Assembly: GCA_029010575.1 (NCBI GenBank)
Contig: JAQXKS010000017.1
Span: 51,952-115,951 of the forward strand
Origin: Bacteroidales bacterium
GTDB taxonomy: Bacteria; Bacteroidota; Bacteroidia; Bacteroidales; UBA932
Length of the DNA stretch: 64,000 bases
Reading direction: 5' to 3'
A program made the position numbers and the translations under genes. The notes beneath the pieces are model-generated. The model did not search any database. It saw only the letters and a program-made list of their open reading frames with translations, and had not been told where the DNA came from. Shown here one piece after another: positions 1-8,357 of this stretch (positions are counted from its first letter, which is position 1; every line of letters begins with the position of its first letter).

Positions 1-1
1 T

Positions 2-313
2 TTTACGCTGGCCGGATGGAGAAACAATAATACCGGTGAAGAGATTATTGTCAGAGAGGACATAAAACGTGACAGATTGGTTAGCAGGGCTTTTACCGGC
101 ATACATATCATTTCTGAGGAGTTTTTTCCTTTGTTCTGCGAGTACAGAAATTATGTAAACAACGAAGTGTTCGGAATCAGAGATTTTTACCTCTGGGCAG
201 CCTATAGATGTCCTATATATGGGATAGATATGGAAGGTGTCGAGATACTGGATGTCGGTAAGCCGGAGGCTGTAAATTCTGCTTCTGCTTTTGTCAGAAA
301 GTACAGTATATGA
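2..313 (+). CDS. Sugar nucleotidyltransferase, C-terminal part (5' end outside window)
   Basis: The reading frame is open from the window edge and ends at the TGA at 311-313, so only the last 103 residues are visible. The segment starts LAGWRNNNTGEE and continues with AFTGIHIIS, which I recognise as the C-terminal part of NTP_transferase proteins of the mannose-1-phosphate guanylyltransferase or HddC type that are common in Bacteroidota. These enzymes join a nucleotide to a sugar phosphate in the cytoplasm to make activated sugars for glycans. The catalytic N-terminal signature lies outside the window, so the sugar and nucleotide cannot be told. The stop overlaps the ATG of the next gene (ATGA), which suggests translational coupling. 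Confidence 0.7.
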   Translation, partial: FTLAGWRNNNTGEEIIVREDIKRDRLVSRAFTGIHIISEEFFPLFCEYRNYVNNEVFGIRDFYLWAAYRCPIYGIDMEGVEILDVGKPEAVNSASAFVRKYSI

Positions 314-1038
314 TAGTCATAGAAGTTTTTTTACTATCGTTAGTGGCCTCTTTTATTCAGAGGACTACGGGTTTCGGGTTCGGTATTTTCATCATGACTC
401 TACTCCCGTTCGTGATGCCCTCATACCCTGAAGCAACGACCCTCTCCGGTCTGCTGGCCATGACGACATCGCTCTATGTAACCTTTCTTTTCCGTAAATA
501 TATAACGTGGAAGAGACTGTTGCCCATACTGACGGTATTCATAATTGTCTCAACCACTTCTGTATTTATGTTGGGAAAGATTGAGAGTGTGACAATGCAT
601 ATAGTTCTTGGAGCTACCCTTATTGTTTCAAGTATCTATTTCATCTTTTTCAGTAAAAGAATCAAGATACGGCCGAGCATCGGAGCTCAGGTCACACTTG
701 GTACCATGAGTGGCCTGATGGGAGGTTTTTTCTCTATGCAAGGCCCTCCCGCTGTTATTTACTTCCTTGCCAGCGAAGAGGATAAGAACCACTATATGGG
801 AATGGTCCAGTGTTATTTTCTCCTGGGAAATATGGCCCTTACTGTAACAAGAACTGTTAATGGATTCGTAACGGCAGATGTCTTGAGGTGTTACCTCTAT
901 GGTCTGGGTGGACTTCTCTTGGGCAACTGGATTGGAACAAAGGTATTTAACCTAATACCTAACAAACTCTTCAGGACTATCGTCTATTCCTATATCGGAA
1001 TCAGTGGTCTGATAGTGATTGTCACTACCTTGATATAA
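310..1038 (+). CDS. TauE/SafE family (TSUP) membrane permease
   Basis: This is a 242-residue, strongly hydrophobic protein with about seven or eight predicted membrane segments. The N-terminal QRTTGFGFG followed by a proline- and leucine-rich stretch and the mid-protein GLMGGFFSMQGPP are the two half-repeat motifs of the TSUP (DUF81) family, whose members export or import sulfite, sulfoacetate and other small anions across the inner membrane. The substrate cannot be read from the sequence. Its ATG overlaps the stop of the sugar nucleotidyltransferase, so the two are probably cotranscribed although no functional link is obvious. A stem-loop follows at 1073-1113. Confidence 0.85.
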   Translation: MIVIEVFLLSLVASFIQRTTGFGFGIFIMTLLPFVMPSYPEATTLSGLLAMTTSLYVTFLFRKYITWKRLLPILTVFIIVSTTSVFMLGKIESVTMHIVLGATLIVSSIYFIFFSKRIKIRPSIGAQVTLGTMSGLMGGFFSMQGPPAVIYFLASEEDKNHYMGMVQCYFLLGNMALTVTRTVNGFVTADVLRCYLYGLGGLLLGNWIGTKVFNLIPNKLFRTIVYSYIGISGLIVIVTTLI

Positions 1039-1072
1039 AAGAATCAGTAACGGTCCGGAGCCGCATAAAAAG

Positions 1073-1113
1073 AGAGGATGACTGACGGTCTTTCGACTTT
1101 CCAGTCATCCTCT
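1073..1113. terminator. Bidirectional stem-loop terminator between convergent genes
   Basis: A perfect 12-bp stem (1073-1084 with 1102-1113) encloses a 17-nt loop. On the minus strand it is followed by CTTTTT, which makes it a good intrinsic terminator for the oxidoreductase operon. On the plus strand the downstream sequence is only moderately T-rich. It sits between the convergent TauE-like gene and the gamma subunit gene. Confidence 0.75.
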
Positions 1114-1146
1114 TATCATATTATTCAGGAATGTTCCTGCTGAATA

Positions 1147-1698
1147 CTATAGAGCATTGATTACTTCAACTGCAACCTTTCCTGCTTCGATAGCCTGTTC
1201 GTTCATAGGGATGAGTTTGTGGTGGCGGGGAGGAAGTGATTTCTTCAAACCTGCAACTACATTGTCCATTGATACGATAGGTTTCTTTGCAAGATAAGCT
1301 CCAAGAACTATCATGTTGTAAGCTTTTGCGTTTCCGAGTTTGGCAGCTTCATCTACAGCAGCGATCTTACATACAGTGATGTCTGTACGCTTGGGATGAC
1401 GTGTGATTCCGTTGGGGTCATAGATGAGGAGTCCACCGGGTTTAACACGATCTTCGAATTTATCGAGAGACTGCTGGTTTAGAATGATGGCGGTGTCAAA
1501 TTTGCTGAGGATAGGAGAACTGATCTTCTTGTCGCTCAGGATAACGCTTACGTTACATGTACCACCACGCATTTCGGGACCGTATGAAGGCATCCAAGCT
1601 ACTTCCTGATCCTGCATGATTCCTGAGTAAGCAAGAATCTTACCCATAGAGAGGACACCCTGTCCGCCGAATCCGGCAATGATTATTTCTTCTTTCAT
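1147..1698 (-). CDS. 2-oxoacid:ferredoxin oxidoreductase, gamma subunit
   Basis: This 183-residue protein has the POR/KOR gamma-subunit fold signature: GFGGQGV at residues 9-15, then PSYGPEMRGGTC near residue 38-49. It is the last gene of a minus-strand operon with beta, alpha and ferredoxin subunits upstream. The complex oxidatively decarboxylates a 2-oxoacid (2-oxoglutarate, branched-chain or indolepyruvate type) to acyl-CoA and reduces ferredoxin in the cytoplasm. Substrate specificity among the KOR, VOR and IOR types cannot be decided from this subunit. The beta subunit ends 24 nt upstream, and a terminator follows at 1073-1113. Confidence 0.93.
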   Translation of the reverse strand: MKEEIIIAGFGGQGVLSMGKILAYSGIMQDQEVAWMPSYGPEMRGGTCNVSVILSDKKISSPILSKFDTAIILNQQSLDKFEDRVKPGGLLIYDPNGITRHPKRTDITVCKIAAVDEAAKLGNAKAYNMIVLGAYLAKKPIVSMDNVVAGLKKSLPPRHHKLIPMNEQAIEAGKVAVEVINAL

Positions 1699-1722
1699 AA
1701 TTAACGATTCAATTTTTAAATT

Positions 1723-2484
1723 CTACCTGTCTTTCATGTCTCCAAGGGGATAGAAGGGGAACATGTTTTCTTCCATCCATTTGTTAGCCTGTACGGGAGG
1801 AATCTTCCATCCTGAGTTACATGTACCAACTATTTCTACGAAAGATGTACCCTTGTGCATCTGTGAGTTTTCGAATGCCTTACGGATAGCCTTTTTGGCT
1901 TTGCGAACTGATGCAGGATTCTGAACAGACTGGCGGGTTACGTAGCAGGTACCTTCGAGCTGAGCGATGAGTTCTGTAATCTTGAGAGGATAACCGTTGA
2001 GTTCAGCTTTTCTACCATAAGGGGTTGTTGCTGTTACCTGTCCAAGGAGGGTGGTAGGAGCCATCTGGCCACCGGTCATACCGTAGATAGCGTTGTTGAT
2101 GAATATTACTACGATGTTTTCACCTCTGTTGCAAGCATGCATGATTTCAGCTGTACCGATAGAAGCAAGGTCACCGTCCCCTTGATATGTAAATACATAT
2201 TTTTCGGGCATGAGTCTCTTGATAGCTGTAGCAAGTGCAGGAGCACGTCCGTGTGCAGCCTGTTGCCAGTCGATGTCAAGATAGTTGTATGCGAATACTG
2301 AACAACCTACAGGAGAAACACCAATAGTCTTTTCCTGAATGTTCATTTCTTCAATTACTTCAGCTATGATCTTGTGAACAACACCGTGTGAACAACCAGG
2401 ACAATAGTGGAGTATGTTATCCTTAAGAATAGGAGTTTTCTTATATACTAAATTTTCGGGTTTGATAATTTCGTTGATATCCAT
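1723..2484 (-). CDS. 2-oxoacid:ferredoxin oxidoreductase, beta (thiamine diphosphate-binding) subunit
   Basis: This 253-residue protein carries YCPGCSHG near residue 27-34 and the thiamine diphosphate motif GDGDLASIG followed about 25 residues later by NNAIYGMTGGQ. These are characteristic of the catalytic beta subunit, which binds ThDP and Mg2+ where the 2-oxoacid is decarboxylated. The length fits the family (about 250). It lies 9 nt after the alpha subunit and 24 nt before the gamma subunit, as expected for an alpha-beta-gamma complex. The protein family is annotated as KorB or VorA in related genomes; I do not assign the substrate. Confidence 0.94.
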   Translation of the reverse strand: MDINEIIKPENLVYKKTPILKDNILHYCPGCSHGVVHKIIAEVIEEMNIQEKTIGVSPVGCSVFAYNYLDIDWQQAAHGRAPALATAIKRLMPEKYVFTYQGDGDLASIGTAEIMHACNRGENIVVIFINNAIYGMTGGQMAPTTLLGQVTATTPYGRKAELNGYPLKITELIAQLEGTCYVTRQSVQNPASVRKAKKAIRKAFENSQMHKGTSFVEIVGTCNSGWKIPPVQANKWMEENMFPFYPLGDMKDR

Positions 2485-2493
2485 AGTGCCTGA

Positions 2494-3570
2494 TTATTTA
2501 ATAGTTTTCAAAAAGGCTTCGAGAATTTCTTCGGGATCAGGAATCATACCGCCCTGACGTCCGTAGAAGTTGACAGGAATACGTCCGTTAACAATAAGTC
2601 TGATGTCTTCTACCATCTGTCCGGCATTCAACTCGAGGGAGATAATGCTCTTGAGCTGGGGAACCAGTGCGTCGATCTCTTTCTTAGGGAAAGGGAAGAG
2701 GGTGATAGGACGGAAAAGACCGAGTTTGATACCTTGTTCGCGTGCAAGGTCAACTACTGCTTCACCGATACGTGACATACAACCGAATGCAACTATAAGA
2801 TGTTCTGCATCTTCAGTTCTGTATGTTGCATATCTTACCTCATTTTCCTGAATTGTATCGTATTTCTTCTGAAGGTGGATATTGAAGTTTTCCTGAGTTA
2901 CAGGGTCAAGTGAGAGTGATGTGATGGTATTGCCATGTCTTCCTTCGCATCCGATGGTTGCCCATGAATCGCAAAGAGCTCTGATTTCGGCTTCTGTTCT
3001 GCGGGGCTTGGGTTCTCTGAGTTCTACCTTTTCCATCATCTGACCGATAACACCGTCTCCGAGAATCATTGCAGGGTTACGATATTTGAAAGCGAGTTCA
3101 AATGCCAGATCTACGAAGTCATACATATCCTGAGCAGATGCAGGAGCAAGTACAATACATTTGTAGTCACCATGTCCACCGCCTTTGATAGTCTGGAAAT
3201 AGTCACCCTGGCTAGGCTGGATAGTACCGAGACCCGGACCACCACGCATTACGTTTACAACAACGCAGGGAAGCTCAGCACCTGCAATGTAGCTGATACC
3301 TTCACACATAAGGCTGATACCAGGTGAAGAAGATGATGTCATTACCTTCTTACCGCAGCATGCACCGCCGTAAACCATATTGATGGATGAAGTCTCACTT
3401 TCTGCCTGGAGGACTACCATACCGGTGGTTTCCCAAGGCTGGACTTTCATAAGTGTTTCCATCACTTCCGATTGAGGAGTGATAGGGTAGCCGAAGTATC
3501 CGTCGCAACCGCAGTCAATAGCTCCGTATGCGATAGCTTCGTTACCTTTCATTAGGATTTTTTCTGCCAT
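2494..3570 (-). CDS. vorB: 2-oxoacid:ferredoxin oxidoreductase, alpha subunit (VorB/KorA type)
   Basis: This 358-residue protein begins MAEKILMKGNEAIAYGA and contains GYPITPQSEVMETL, the standard N-terminal signature of alpha subunits of the VorB/KorA group. It supplies the pyrimidine-binding half of the ThDP site and the CoA-interacting domain. I chose the ATG at 3568-3570. An in-frame TTG at 3591 would add seven residues, but family members start at MAE or similar. It is flanked by the ferredoxin subunit (ends 3595) and the beta subunit (starts 2484). The symbol follows usual Bacteroidota naming and does not prove a branched-chain substrate. Confidence 0.93.
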   Translation of the reverse strand: MAEKILMKGNEAIAYGAIDCGCDGYFGYPITPQSEVMETLMKVQPWETTGMVVLQAESETSSINMVYGGACCGKKVMTSSSSPGISLMCEGISYIAGAELPCVVVNVMRGGPGLGTIQPSQGDYFQTIKGGGHGDYKCIVLAPASAQDMYDFVDLAFELAFKYRNPAMILGDGVIGQMMEKVELREPKPRRTEAEIRALCDSWATIGCEGRHGNTITSLSLDPVTQENFNIHLQKKYDTIQENEVRYATYRTEDAEHLIVAFGCMSRIGEAVVDLAREQGIKLGLFRPITLFPFPKKEIDALVPQLKSIISLELNAGQMVEDIRLIVNGRIPVNFYGRQGGMIPDPEEILEAFLKTIK

Positions 3571-3594
3571 AGTGAAATCTGTGTTATACAATTA

Positions 3595-3816
3595 TTAAAT
3601 CTTTACTCTGTAAACTGTAATTACCGCGTCGGGACATACAGTTGCGCAGTTGGTACATCCTGTACAGTTGTCAGGATTTGCCATGTGCACGAAGTTGTAA
3701 CCTCTGCTGTTGACTTCGTGTGCCAAAGCAATGGTATTGGTAGGGCAGTTTGCTACGCAAACACCGCAACCTTTACACCTTTCAGTGTCTACTACAATAG
3801 CTCCTTTAAGTGCCAT
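3595..3816 (-). CDS. 2-oxoacid:ferredoxin oxidoreductase, delta subunit (2x[4Fe-4S] ferredoxin)
   Basis: This 73-residue protein has two CxxCxxCxxxCP-type clusters: CKGCGVCVANCP near residue 14-25 and CTGCTNCATVCP near residue 51-62. It is a classic 8Fe ferredoxin-like electron-transfer subunit that takes electrons from the ThDP site to free ferredoxin. It is the first of the four oxidoreductase genes in the operon and follows a probable small membrane protein gene by 17 nt. Length and position are as in other Bacteroidota KOR/VOR operons. Confidence 0.95.
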   Translation of the reverse strand: MALKGAIVVDTERCKGCGVCVANCPTNTIALAHEVNSRGYNFVHMANPDNCTGCTNCATVCPDAVITVYRVKI

Positions 3817-3833
3817 AATAATTTGTGTTTATA

Positions 3834-3995
3834 TTAGTTGTTAAAAAATTTAAATCCTGCCTTGATGCTTTCCCATATATAGTTCCATCTAAGTATGATA
3901 CCTACTATAAGAACCACCCCCAGCCACAAGAAGCCCTGCGTCGTGGGGGATTGTTCCCTATACCAACCTAAAATTTTGGAAAACAACTTTTTCAA
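3834..3995 (-). CDS. Probable small single-span membrane protein (53 aa, TTG start)
   Basis: This short frame fills the gap between the acyl-CoA synthetase and the ferredoxin subunit. Translation from the TTG at 3995 gives a basic N-terminus (LKKLFSKILGWYREQ), a hydrophobic span (GFLWLGVVLIVGIILRW) and a tail ending AGFKFFNN. No ATG is available in frame; the stop of the preceding gene lies 9 nt upstream of the TTG. The basic end, single membrane span and tight operon packing (17 nt to the next gene) support a real gene. I do not recognise the family. It could anchor the oxidoreductase near the membrane, but that is only inference from position. Confidence 0.5.
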   Translation of the reverse strand: MKKLFSKILGWYREQSPTTQGFLWLGVVLIVGIILRWNYIWESIKAGFKFFNN

Positions 3996-4004
3996 AGCGT
4001 TTCT

Positions 4005-6056
4005 CTATTTTTCTATTCTGATTCTGACATCGACAGCAGTAAGTGTTCTTGAGTTGCCGAGCAGAGGGTTGATGTCCATTTCGAAAATTTCGGGAGCTGC
4101 CTCGCAGAGTGCCGATACCCTTCTGATAACTTCGTTGAATAGAGGTATGTTCACACCCTCTTTTCCTCGAGTACCCTTGAGAAGTTTGACAGAACGCAGA
4201 TTTTCGATCATTTCTGCAGCTTCAGTCTTGGAGACGGGTGAAAGTGCACAGTTGATATCCTTGAGTGCTTCAACATAGATACCGCCAAGTCCACACATGA
4301 TCAGGTGCCCGAATTTGTCTTCCCTCTTTGCACCGATGAAGATTTCAGTACCACTGAGCATAGGCTGGAGAAGAACTCCGGTAGCATCCTTGATTCCCAT
4401 CATTCTTGTAAATTCGGAAGCCAGTGTCACATCATCCTTGATGTTGAGGGTAACACCACCGACATCGGATTTGTGAACAGGACCGACAACCTTCATTACT
4501 ATAGGATATCCGATCTCTTTGGAAGCCTTGAGTACTTCCTGAGATGTTGAAGCAACGAATTCTTTTGTTCTGTTGATTCCTGCTGCATCGAGAAGCTGCT
4601 GTGTCTTTTCGGGTGAGAGGTATCCGTTTTCGCTGTTGTCCACAATCTCCCTGATAAGAGCCTTGTCGACAGGAGGAAGTTCGTTTTCTGTGATAGGTGC
4701 AGGACGATTCATTATTTTGGCTACCGCTGAACCGAGTGCGACTTCGTCTGGGAAGCTGATGAGTCCCTTTTCATGGTATGCAGCGATTTCATTCCTTACA
4801 TTATATACTGAAGGGAATACGGGATACATAGGCTTGTTAGCCTTCTTGATTTTTTCGGCTATAAGGTCATATACATCGTAAACTTCAGTGAGTCCGGGAC
4901 TTCCGAAGATGATGGTCATTGCATCTACATCGAAGTCATTTTCGCAGGCGTCAAGGATGTGTCCCAGCTGTTCAGCTGTACCTGTTGCAAGGAAGTCAAT
5001 AGGGTTGGCAACAGATGAACCGGGATAGAGCTTGGTCAGAAGTTCTTGGGCCTTGGGGCCTTCAATGTGGGGAATTTCTATTCCGTTGGATGAGAGGACA
5101 TCTGTCTGCATTACTGCAGGACCTCCTGCATGGGTGATGATGGCCACTCTCTTGCCTGAAGGGGTGGGGAACATCATTGCTGCTGCAACATTCACTAGTT
5201 CGATACGGCTGTAGCATCTGATAATGCCAATTTTTCTGAAAAGTGCGTTGACTGCCTTGTCTGGTGATGCCATTGCTCCTGTATGTGAAGATGCTGCGCG
5301 GCTACCTGCTTCGCTGTATCCCGATTTGATTGCAGCAATCTTTACACCCTTTCTTATAAGAGATGAAGCGTGTTTAGCAAGTTTGTCGGGGTGGTTTAGG
5401 CTTTCAATGTAGAGCATGAGAACCTTGGAACTTTCCCCTTCGACATAGTTCTCATCGAGGTATTCGAGTACGTCTTCTACACCGGTCTGTGCGGAGTTTC
5501 CTACAGAGAATACCTGACTGAATGTAAGACCGAGCTGCATTGCTGCTTCAAGGATGAAGACAATGGTCGCTCCGGAGCCTGATACGAGTGTGGCTCCTTT
5601 ATTTGAAAGTCTGGGAATCGGTTGGGTGAAGACTCCTGCATACTGAGGTGTCATGACTCCGATACAGTTAGGGCCGATAAGTCCTGTTCCCGTCGAATTG
5701 CAGATCTCCACGATTTTCTTTTCTATGATTCCACCCTCCTTGCTGTCTTCGCCGAATCCTGCCGAAAGGATGATGATTCCTTTGCAGGCTTTCTGGTTGC
5801 ATAGTGTTTCCACTGCTGCAAGACATAGCTTTGCTGGGATGGCGAGAATTGCACAGTCCACAGATGGAAGATCGGAAATCTCTCTGTATGACTTGATTCC
5901 CTGAACTGTGTCGCATTTGGGGTTTACAACATATAGTTCTCCCTGAAAGTTGGTTGAGATAAGGTTCCTGAGTGTAGCTCCTCCAGGTTTGTGGACATCG
6001 TCCGAACCTCCTACTACGACAATGCTTTTAGGTGAAATTAGTGCTTTTGTTATCAT
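4005..6056 (-). CDS. ADP-forming acetyl/acyl-CoA synthetase, fused alpha-beta subunits
   Basis: This 683-residue protein begins with a CoA-binding Rossmann domain (SPKSIVVVGGSD near residue 8-19), followed by succinyl-CoA ligase-like domains (GPNCIGVMTP near residue 129; SHTGAM, near residue 258, holds the His expected to be phosphorylated) and ends with an ATP-grasp domain (roughly residues 465-683, with YPIVMKVVGP). This order is that of the single-chain ADP-forming acetate-CoA ligase, which converts acyl-CoA, ADP and phosphate to acid, CoA and ATP. It lies directly upstream of a 2-oxoacid:ferredoxin oxidoreductase on the same strand. I infer that the acyl-CoA made by that complex is used for substrate-level phosphorylation during amino acid fermentation. 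Confidence 0.93.
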   Translation of the reverse strand: MITKALISPKSIVVVGGSDDVHKPGGATLRNLISTNFQGELYVVNPKCDTVQGIKSYREISDLPSVDCAILAIPAKLCLAAVETLCNQKACKGIIILSAGFGEDSKEGGIIEKKIVEICNSTGTGLIGPNCIGVMTPQYAGVFTQPIPRLSNKGATLVSGSGATIVFILEAAMQLGLTFSQVFSVGNSAQTGVEDVLEYLDENYVEGESSKVLMLYIESLNHPDKLAKHASSLIRKGVKIAAIKSGYSEAGSRAASSHTGAMASPDKAVNALFRKIGIIRCYSRIELVNVAAAMMFPTPSGKRVAIITHAGGPAVMQTDVLSSNGIEIPHIEGPKAQELLTKLYPGSSVANPIDFLATGTAEQLGHILDACENDFDVDAMTIIFGSPGLTEVYDVYDLIAEKIKKANKPMYPVFPSVYNVRNEIAAYHEKGLISFPDEVALGSAVAKIMNRPAPITENELPPVDKALIREIVDNSENGYLSPEKTQQLLDAAGINRTKEFVASTSQEVLKASKEIGYPIVMKVVGPVHKSDVGGVTLNIKDDVTLASEFTRMMGIKDATGVLLQPMLSGTEIFIGAKREDKFGHLIMCGLGGIYVEALKDINCALSPVSKTEAAEMIENLRSVKLLKGTRGKEGVNIPLFNEVIRRVSALCEAAPEIFEMDINPLLGNSRTLTAVDVRIRIEK

Positions 6057-6084
6057 TATATCTATTCTGAATCAATTCTACTTG

Positions 6085-6092
6085 CAAATATA
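6085..6092 (-). promoter_or_regulatory. Bacteroidota -7 promoter box for the acyl-CoA synthetase operon
   Basis: On the minus strand the sequence TATATTTG matches the TAnnTTTG consensus of the primary Bacteroidota sigma factor and lies about 28 nt upstream of the ATG at 6056. I see no clear -33 TTTG at the usual distance. It would drive the six-gene minus operon down to 1147. Confidence 0.55.
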
Positions 6093-6161
6093 ATCAAATT
6101 AAACTGATTTTTTCTTTTTTTCTGCTAATGTTTGACATGGGGACGTTTTAATCGTACGAAA

Positions 6162-6192
6162 TTGCAACAAATGGGAATTTTTTATAAATTTG
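6162..6192 (+). promoter_or_regulatory. Bacteroidota promoter of the MTA salvage operon
   Basis: TTG at 6162-6164 and TAAATTTG at 6185-6192 are separated by 20 nt, close to the TTTG-N19-21-TAnnTTTG consensus. The expected start of transcription is 20-25 nt upstream of the ATG at 6221. Confidence 0.6.
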
Positions 6193-6220
6193 CTATCTTA
6201 TTATCTAAAAAAAAGAAGGT

Positions 6221-7525
6221 ATGTCGATTTTTATTAAAAATGCTCTTCTTGACAATGGAAGAATGTGTAATATTTTGATAGAAGGGGATAGAATTTCGTC
6301 AGTTACAGCTATTGACGGTGAAGAATCTTCACTTGTTAATGCAGATGGAACATCTCTTGATGGGGTGACTCTTATCGATGCGAAGGGTATGAGGGCGATT
6401 CCCCCATTTGTCAATATGCATACACATGCAGGTATGACTTTGTTTAGGGGACTTAGTGAAGATATGCCTCTGGAGAGGTGGCTTGCTGATATATGGGAAG
6501 GGGAGAGGTATCTGGATAGGGAGTCCATCTATTGGGGAACCAAACTCGCTCTGCTGGAGATGATAAAGAGCGGAACTGCTACTTTTGCCGATATGTATTG
6601 GGAACCCGATGTTGCAGCAAAGGCAGTTGTGGAGTCTGGAATAAGGGGCGCTATCTCATATTGTTTCCTTGATGGAGGTGACAAGGAGAAGGCTGCTCGC
6701 CAAAGGGATGAGTGTGTGCAGATGTATGAAAGTCTGAAGGGGTGTTCACCGCTTGTATCATTTGTCGTATCGATCCATGCCCATTATACGGTGTGCGATG
6801 AAAATATGCTCTGGGCAGCTGATTTTGCAAGAAAGAACAATCTGAAACTTCATACTCACCTTAGCGAGACCAGAAAAGAGAACACCGACCACCTCGAGAA
6901 GTACGGTATATCCCCGACCCGCAGGCTTTTTGAAATGGGAATTCTTGGAAACAATCTCATCGCGGCTCATTCTCTATGGCTGGATGATAATGATATAGAA
7001 CTTTACGGAAGATGTGGGGTGACAGCAGTACACAATATAAACTCTAACCTCAAGCTCTCATCCGGCTACAGGTTCAGGTATAATGAACTTAGGGATGCAG
7101 GAGCCAATGTGACTATCGGTACTGATGGCTGCGGATCCTCCAATAGTCTGGATATGCTCGAGGCGATGAAGTTTGCGGCCCTGACGCAGAAGGCTTGGAG
7201 AGAGGACCCTTCGGCGATGCCTGTGGACCAGATTTATCAGATTGCTACAGTAAACGGCTCTAAGGCTCTTGGCATAGACAATGGCAGGATTGCTCCCGGA
7301 GCCAAGGGGGATGTGCTCTTGATTGATACCCGCTCTACGCGCTTTATTCCTGATTACGATTTTATGGCTAATCTAATCTACTCGGCAAACAGTTCTTGTG
7401 TGGATACGATGATATGCAATGGGCATGTCGTAATGCAGGGAGGCAAGGTAGAGGGTGAAGAACAGATTCTTGCCAAGGCATCGGAACATATAGAAAAATT
7501 TGTGAATAAAATCAAAAAAAGATAA
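6221..7525 (+). CDS. mtaD: 5-methylthioadenosine / S-adenosylhomocysteine deaminase
   Basis: This 434-residue amidohydrolase has the metal-binding HTH at residues 67-69 (NMHTHAGMT), later HAHYTV and HTHLSE, and [13 protein letters not shown] near residue 299. That set is typical of MTA/SAH deaminases, which deaminate methylthioadenosine to methylthioinosine (and SAH to S-inosylhomocysteine) in the cytoplasm with a bound Zn or Fe. Length fits the family (about 430). It heads a tight plus-strand operon with a purine nucleoside phosphorylase 4 nt downstream and mtnA after that. This places it in methionine and polyamine by-product salvage rather than cytosine or guanine deamination, which are the alternatives in the same superfamily. 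Confidence 0.88.
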   Translation: MSIFIKNALLDNGRMCNILIEGDRISSVTAIDGEESSLVNADGTSLDGVTLIDAKGMRAIPPFVNMHTHAGMTLFRGLSEDMPLERWLADIWEGERYLDRESIYWGTKLALLEMIKSGTATFADMYWEPDVAAKAVVESGIRGAISYCFLDGGDKEKAARQRDECVQMYESLKGCSPLVSFVVSIHAHYTVCDENMLWAADFARKNNLKLHTHLSETRKENTDHLEKYGISPTRRLFEMGILGNNLIAAHSLWLDDNDIELYGRCGVTAVHNINSNLKLSSGYRFRYNELRDAGANVTIGTDGCGSSNSLDMLEAMKFAALTQKAWREDPSAMPVDQIYQIATVNGSKALGIDNGRIAPGAKGDVLLIDTRSTRFIPDYDFMANLIYSANSSCVDTMICNGHVVMQGGKVEGEEQILAKASEHIEKFVNKIKKR

Positions 7526-7529
7526 TGAT

Positions 7530-8357
7530 ATGGATACTAGAATGGAAGTGATTAATGAGGCGGCTGCCTACCTGTCCCAAAGACTCCAGGGGAAGATACC
7601 CTACTCGGGTATTGTCCTTGGCAGCGGCTTGGGTAAGCTTGCTGACAAAATTGAAAACAGTATTGTAGTCAAGTATTCCGATATCCCCGGTTTTGTCAGG
7701 TCGACAGCTACTGGACACAAGGGGAATTTTATAGCAGGTTACCTTGGCGGAAAGTTTGTCCTTGCCATGCAGGGCCGTTTCCATTTTTATGAGGGCTATC
7801 CTATGGAAAAGGTGGTACTGCCCATAAGGGTGATGGTCAAGCTCGGTATCAAGGTGCTTTTCGTTTCGAATGCTGCCGGCGGAGTCAATTTTGACTTCAA
7901 AGTAGGTGACCTGATGATTATCAGAGACCATATAAATCTGCTGCCTAATCCTCTGATTGGCCCGAATCTGGATGAGTTCGGCCCTCGTTTTCCTGATATG
8001 ACTCGCCCTTATGATCCGGGGCTTATCAAAAAGGCAAAGGAGATTGCTGCTTATGTAGGTATGGAACTTAAGGAGGGGGTCTACCTTGCAAGTACAGGCC
8101 CGACATATGAAACTCCTGCCGAGTACAAGTTTTACCGCAGTGCCGGTGCCGATGCTGTCGGCATGTCTACAATTCCGGAGGTTATAGTGGCGAGACACAG
8201 TAGTATTCCTGTTTTTGGCATTTCTGTAATTACCAATGAGGCTCACGACGATTATGCAGAAGATTATGTGAATGATGGTGAGGATGTGGTAAAGGCAGCT
8301 GATGCTGCAGCGGACAGAATGACCATGCTCTTTACTAAACTTATTGAAACTTTATAA
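7530..8357 (+). CDS. Purine nucleoside phosphorylase, trimeric class (6-oxopurine type; probably methylthioinosine phosphorylase here)
   Basis: This 275-residue protein has the PNP/MTAP family motifs [35 protein letters not shown] and [12 protein letters not shown]. The base-binding region reads ITNEAH. The Asn, together with the Glu of YETPAE, is the combination of trimeric PNPs that cleave 6-oxopurine nucleosides, whereas MTA phosphorylases carry Asp at the Asn position. A 6-oxopurine enzyme placed after an MTA deaminase and before mtnA suggests it phosphorolyses methylthioinosine to hypoxanthine and methylthioribose 1-phosphate, in addition to inosine and guanosine. The first assignment is from sequence, the methylthioinosine role is inference. 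Confidence 0.9.
   Translation: MDTRMEVINEAAAYLSQRLQGKIPYSGIVLGSGLGKLADKIENSIVVKYSDIPGFVRSTATGHKGNFIAGYLGGKFVLAMQGRFHFYEGYPMEKVVLPIRVMVKLGIKVLFVSNAAGGVNFDFKVGDLMIIRDHINLLPNPLIGPNLDEFGPRFPDMTRPYDPGLIKKAKEIAAYVGMELKEGVYLASTGPTYETPAEYKFYRSAGADAVGMSTIPEVIVARHSSIPVFGISVITNEAHDDYAEDYVNDGEDVVKAADAAADRMTMLFTKLIETL

Noticed and set aside
7512..8246. 244-codon minus-strand open frame antisense to the nucleoside phosphorylase
   Set aside because: The sense frame is a clear PNP; the antisense product has no motif and would contradict operon structure.
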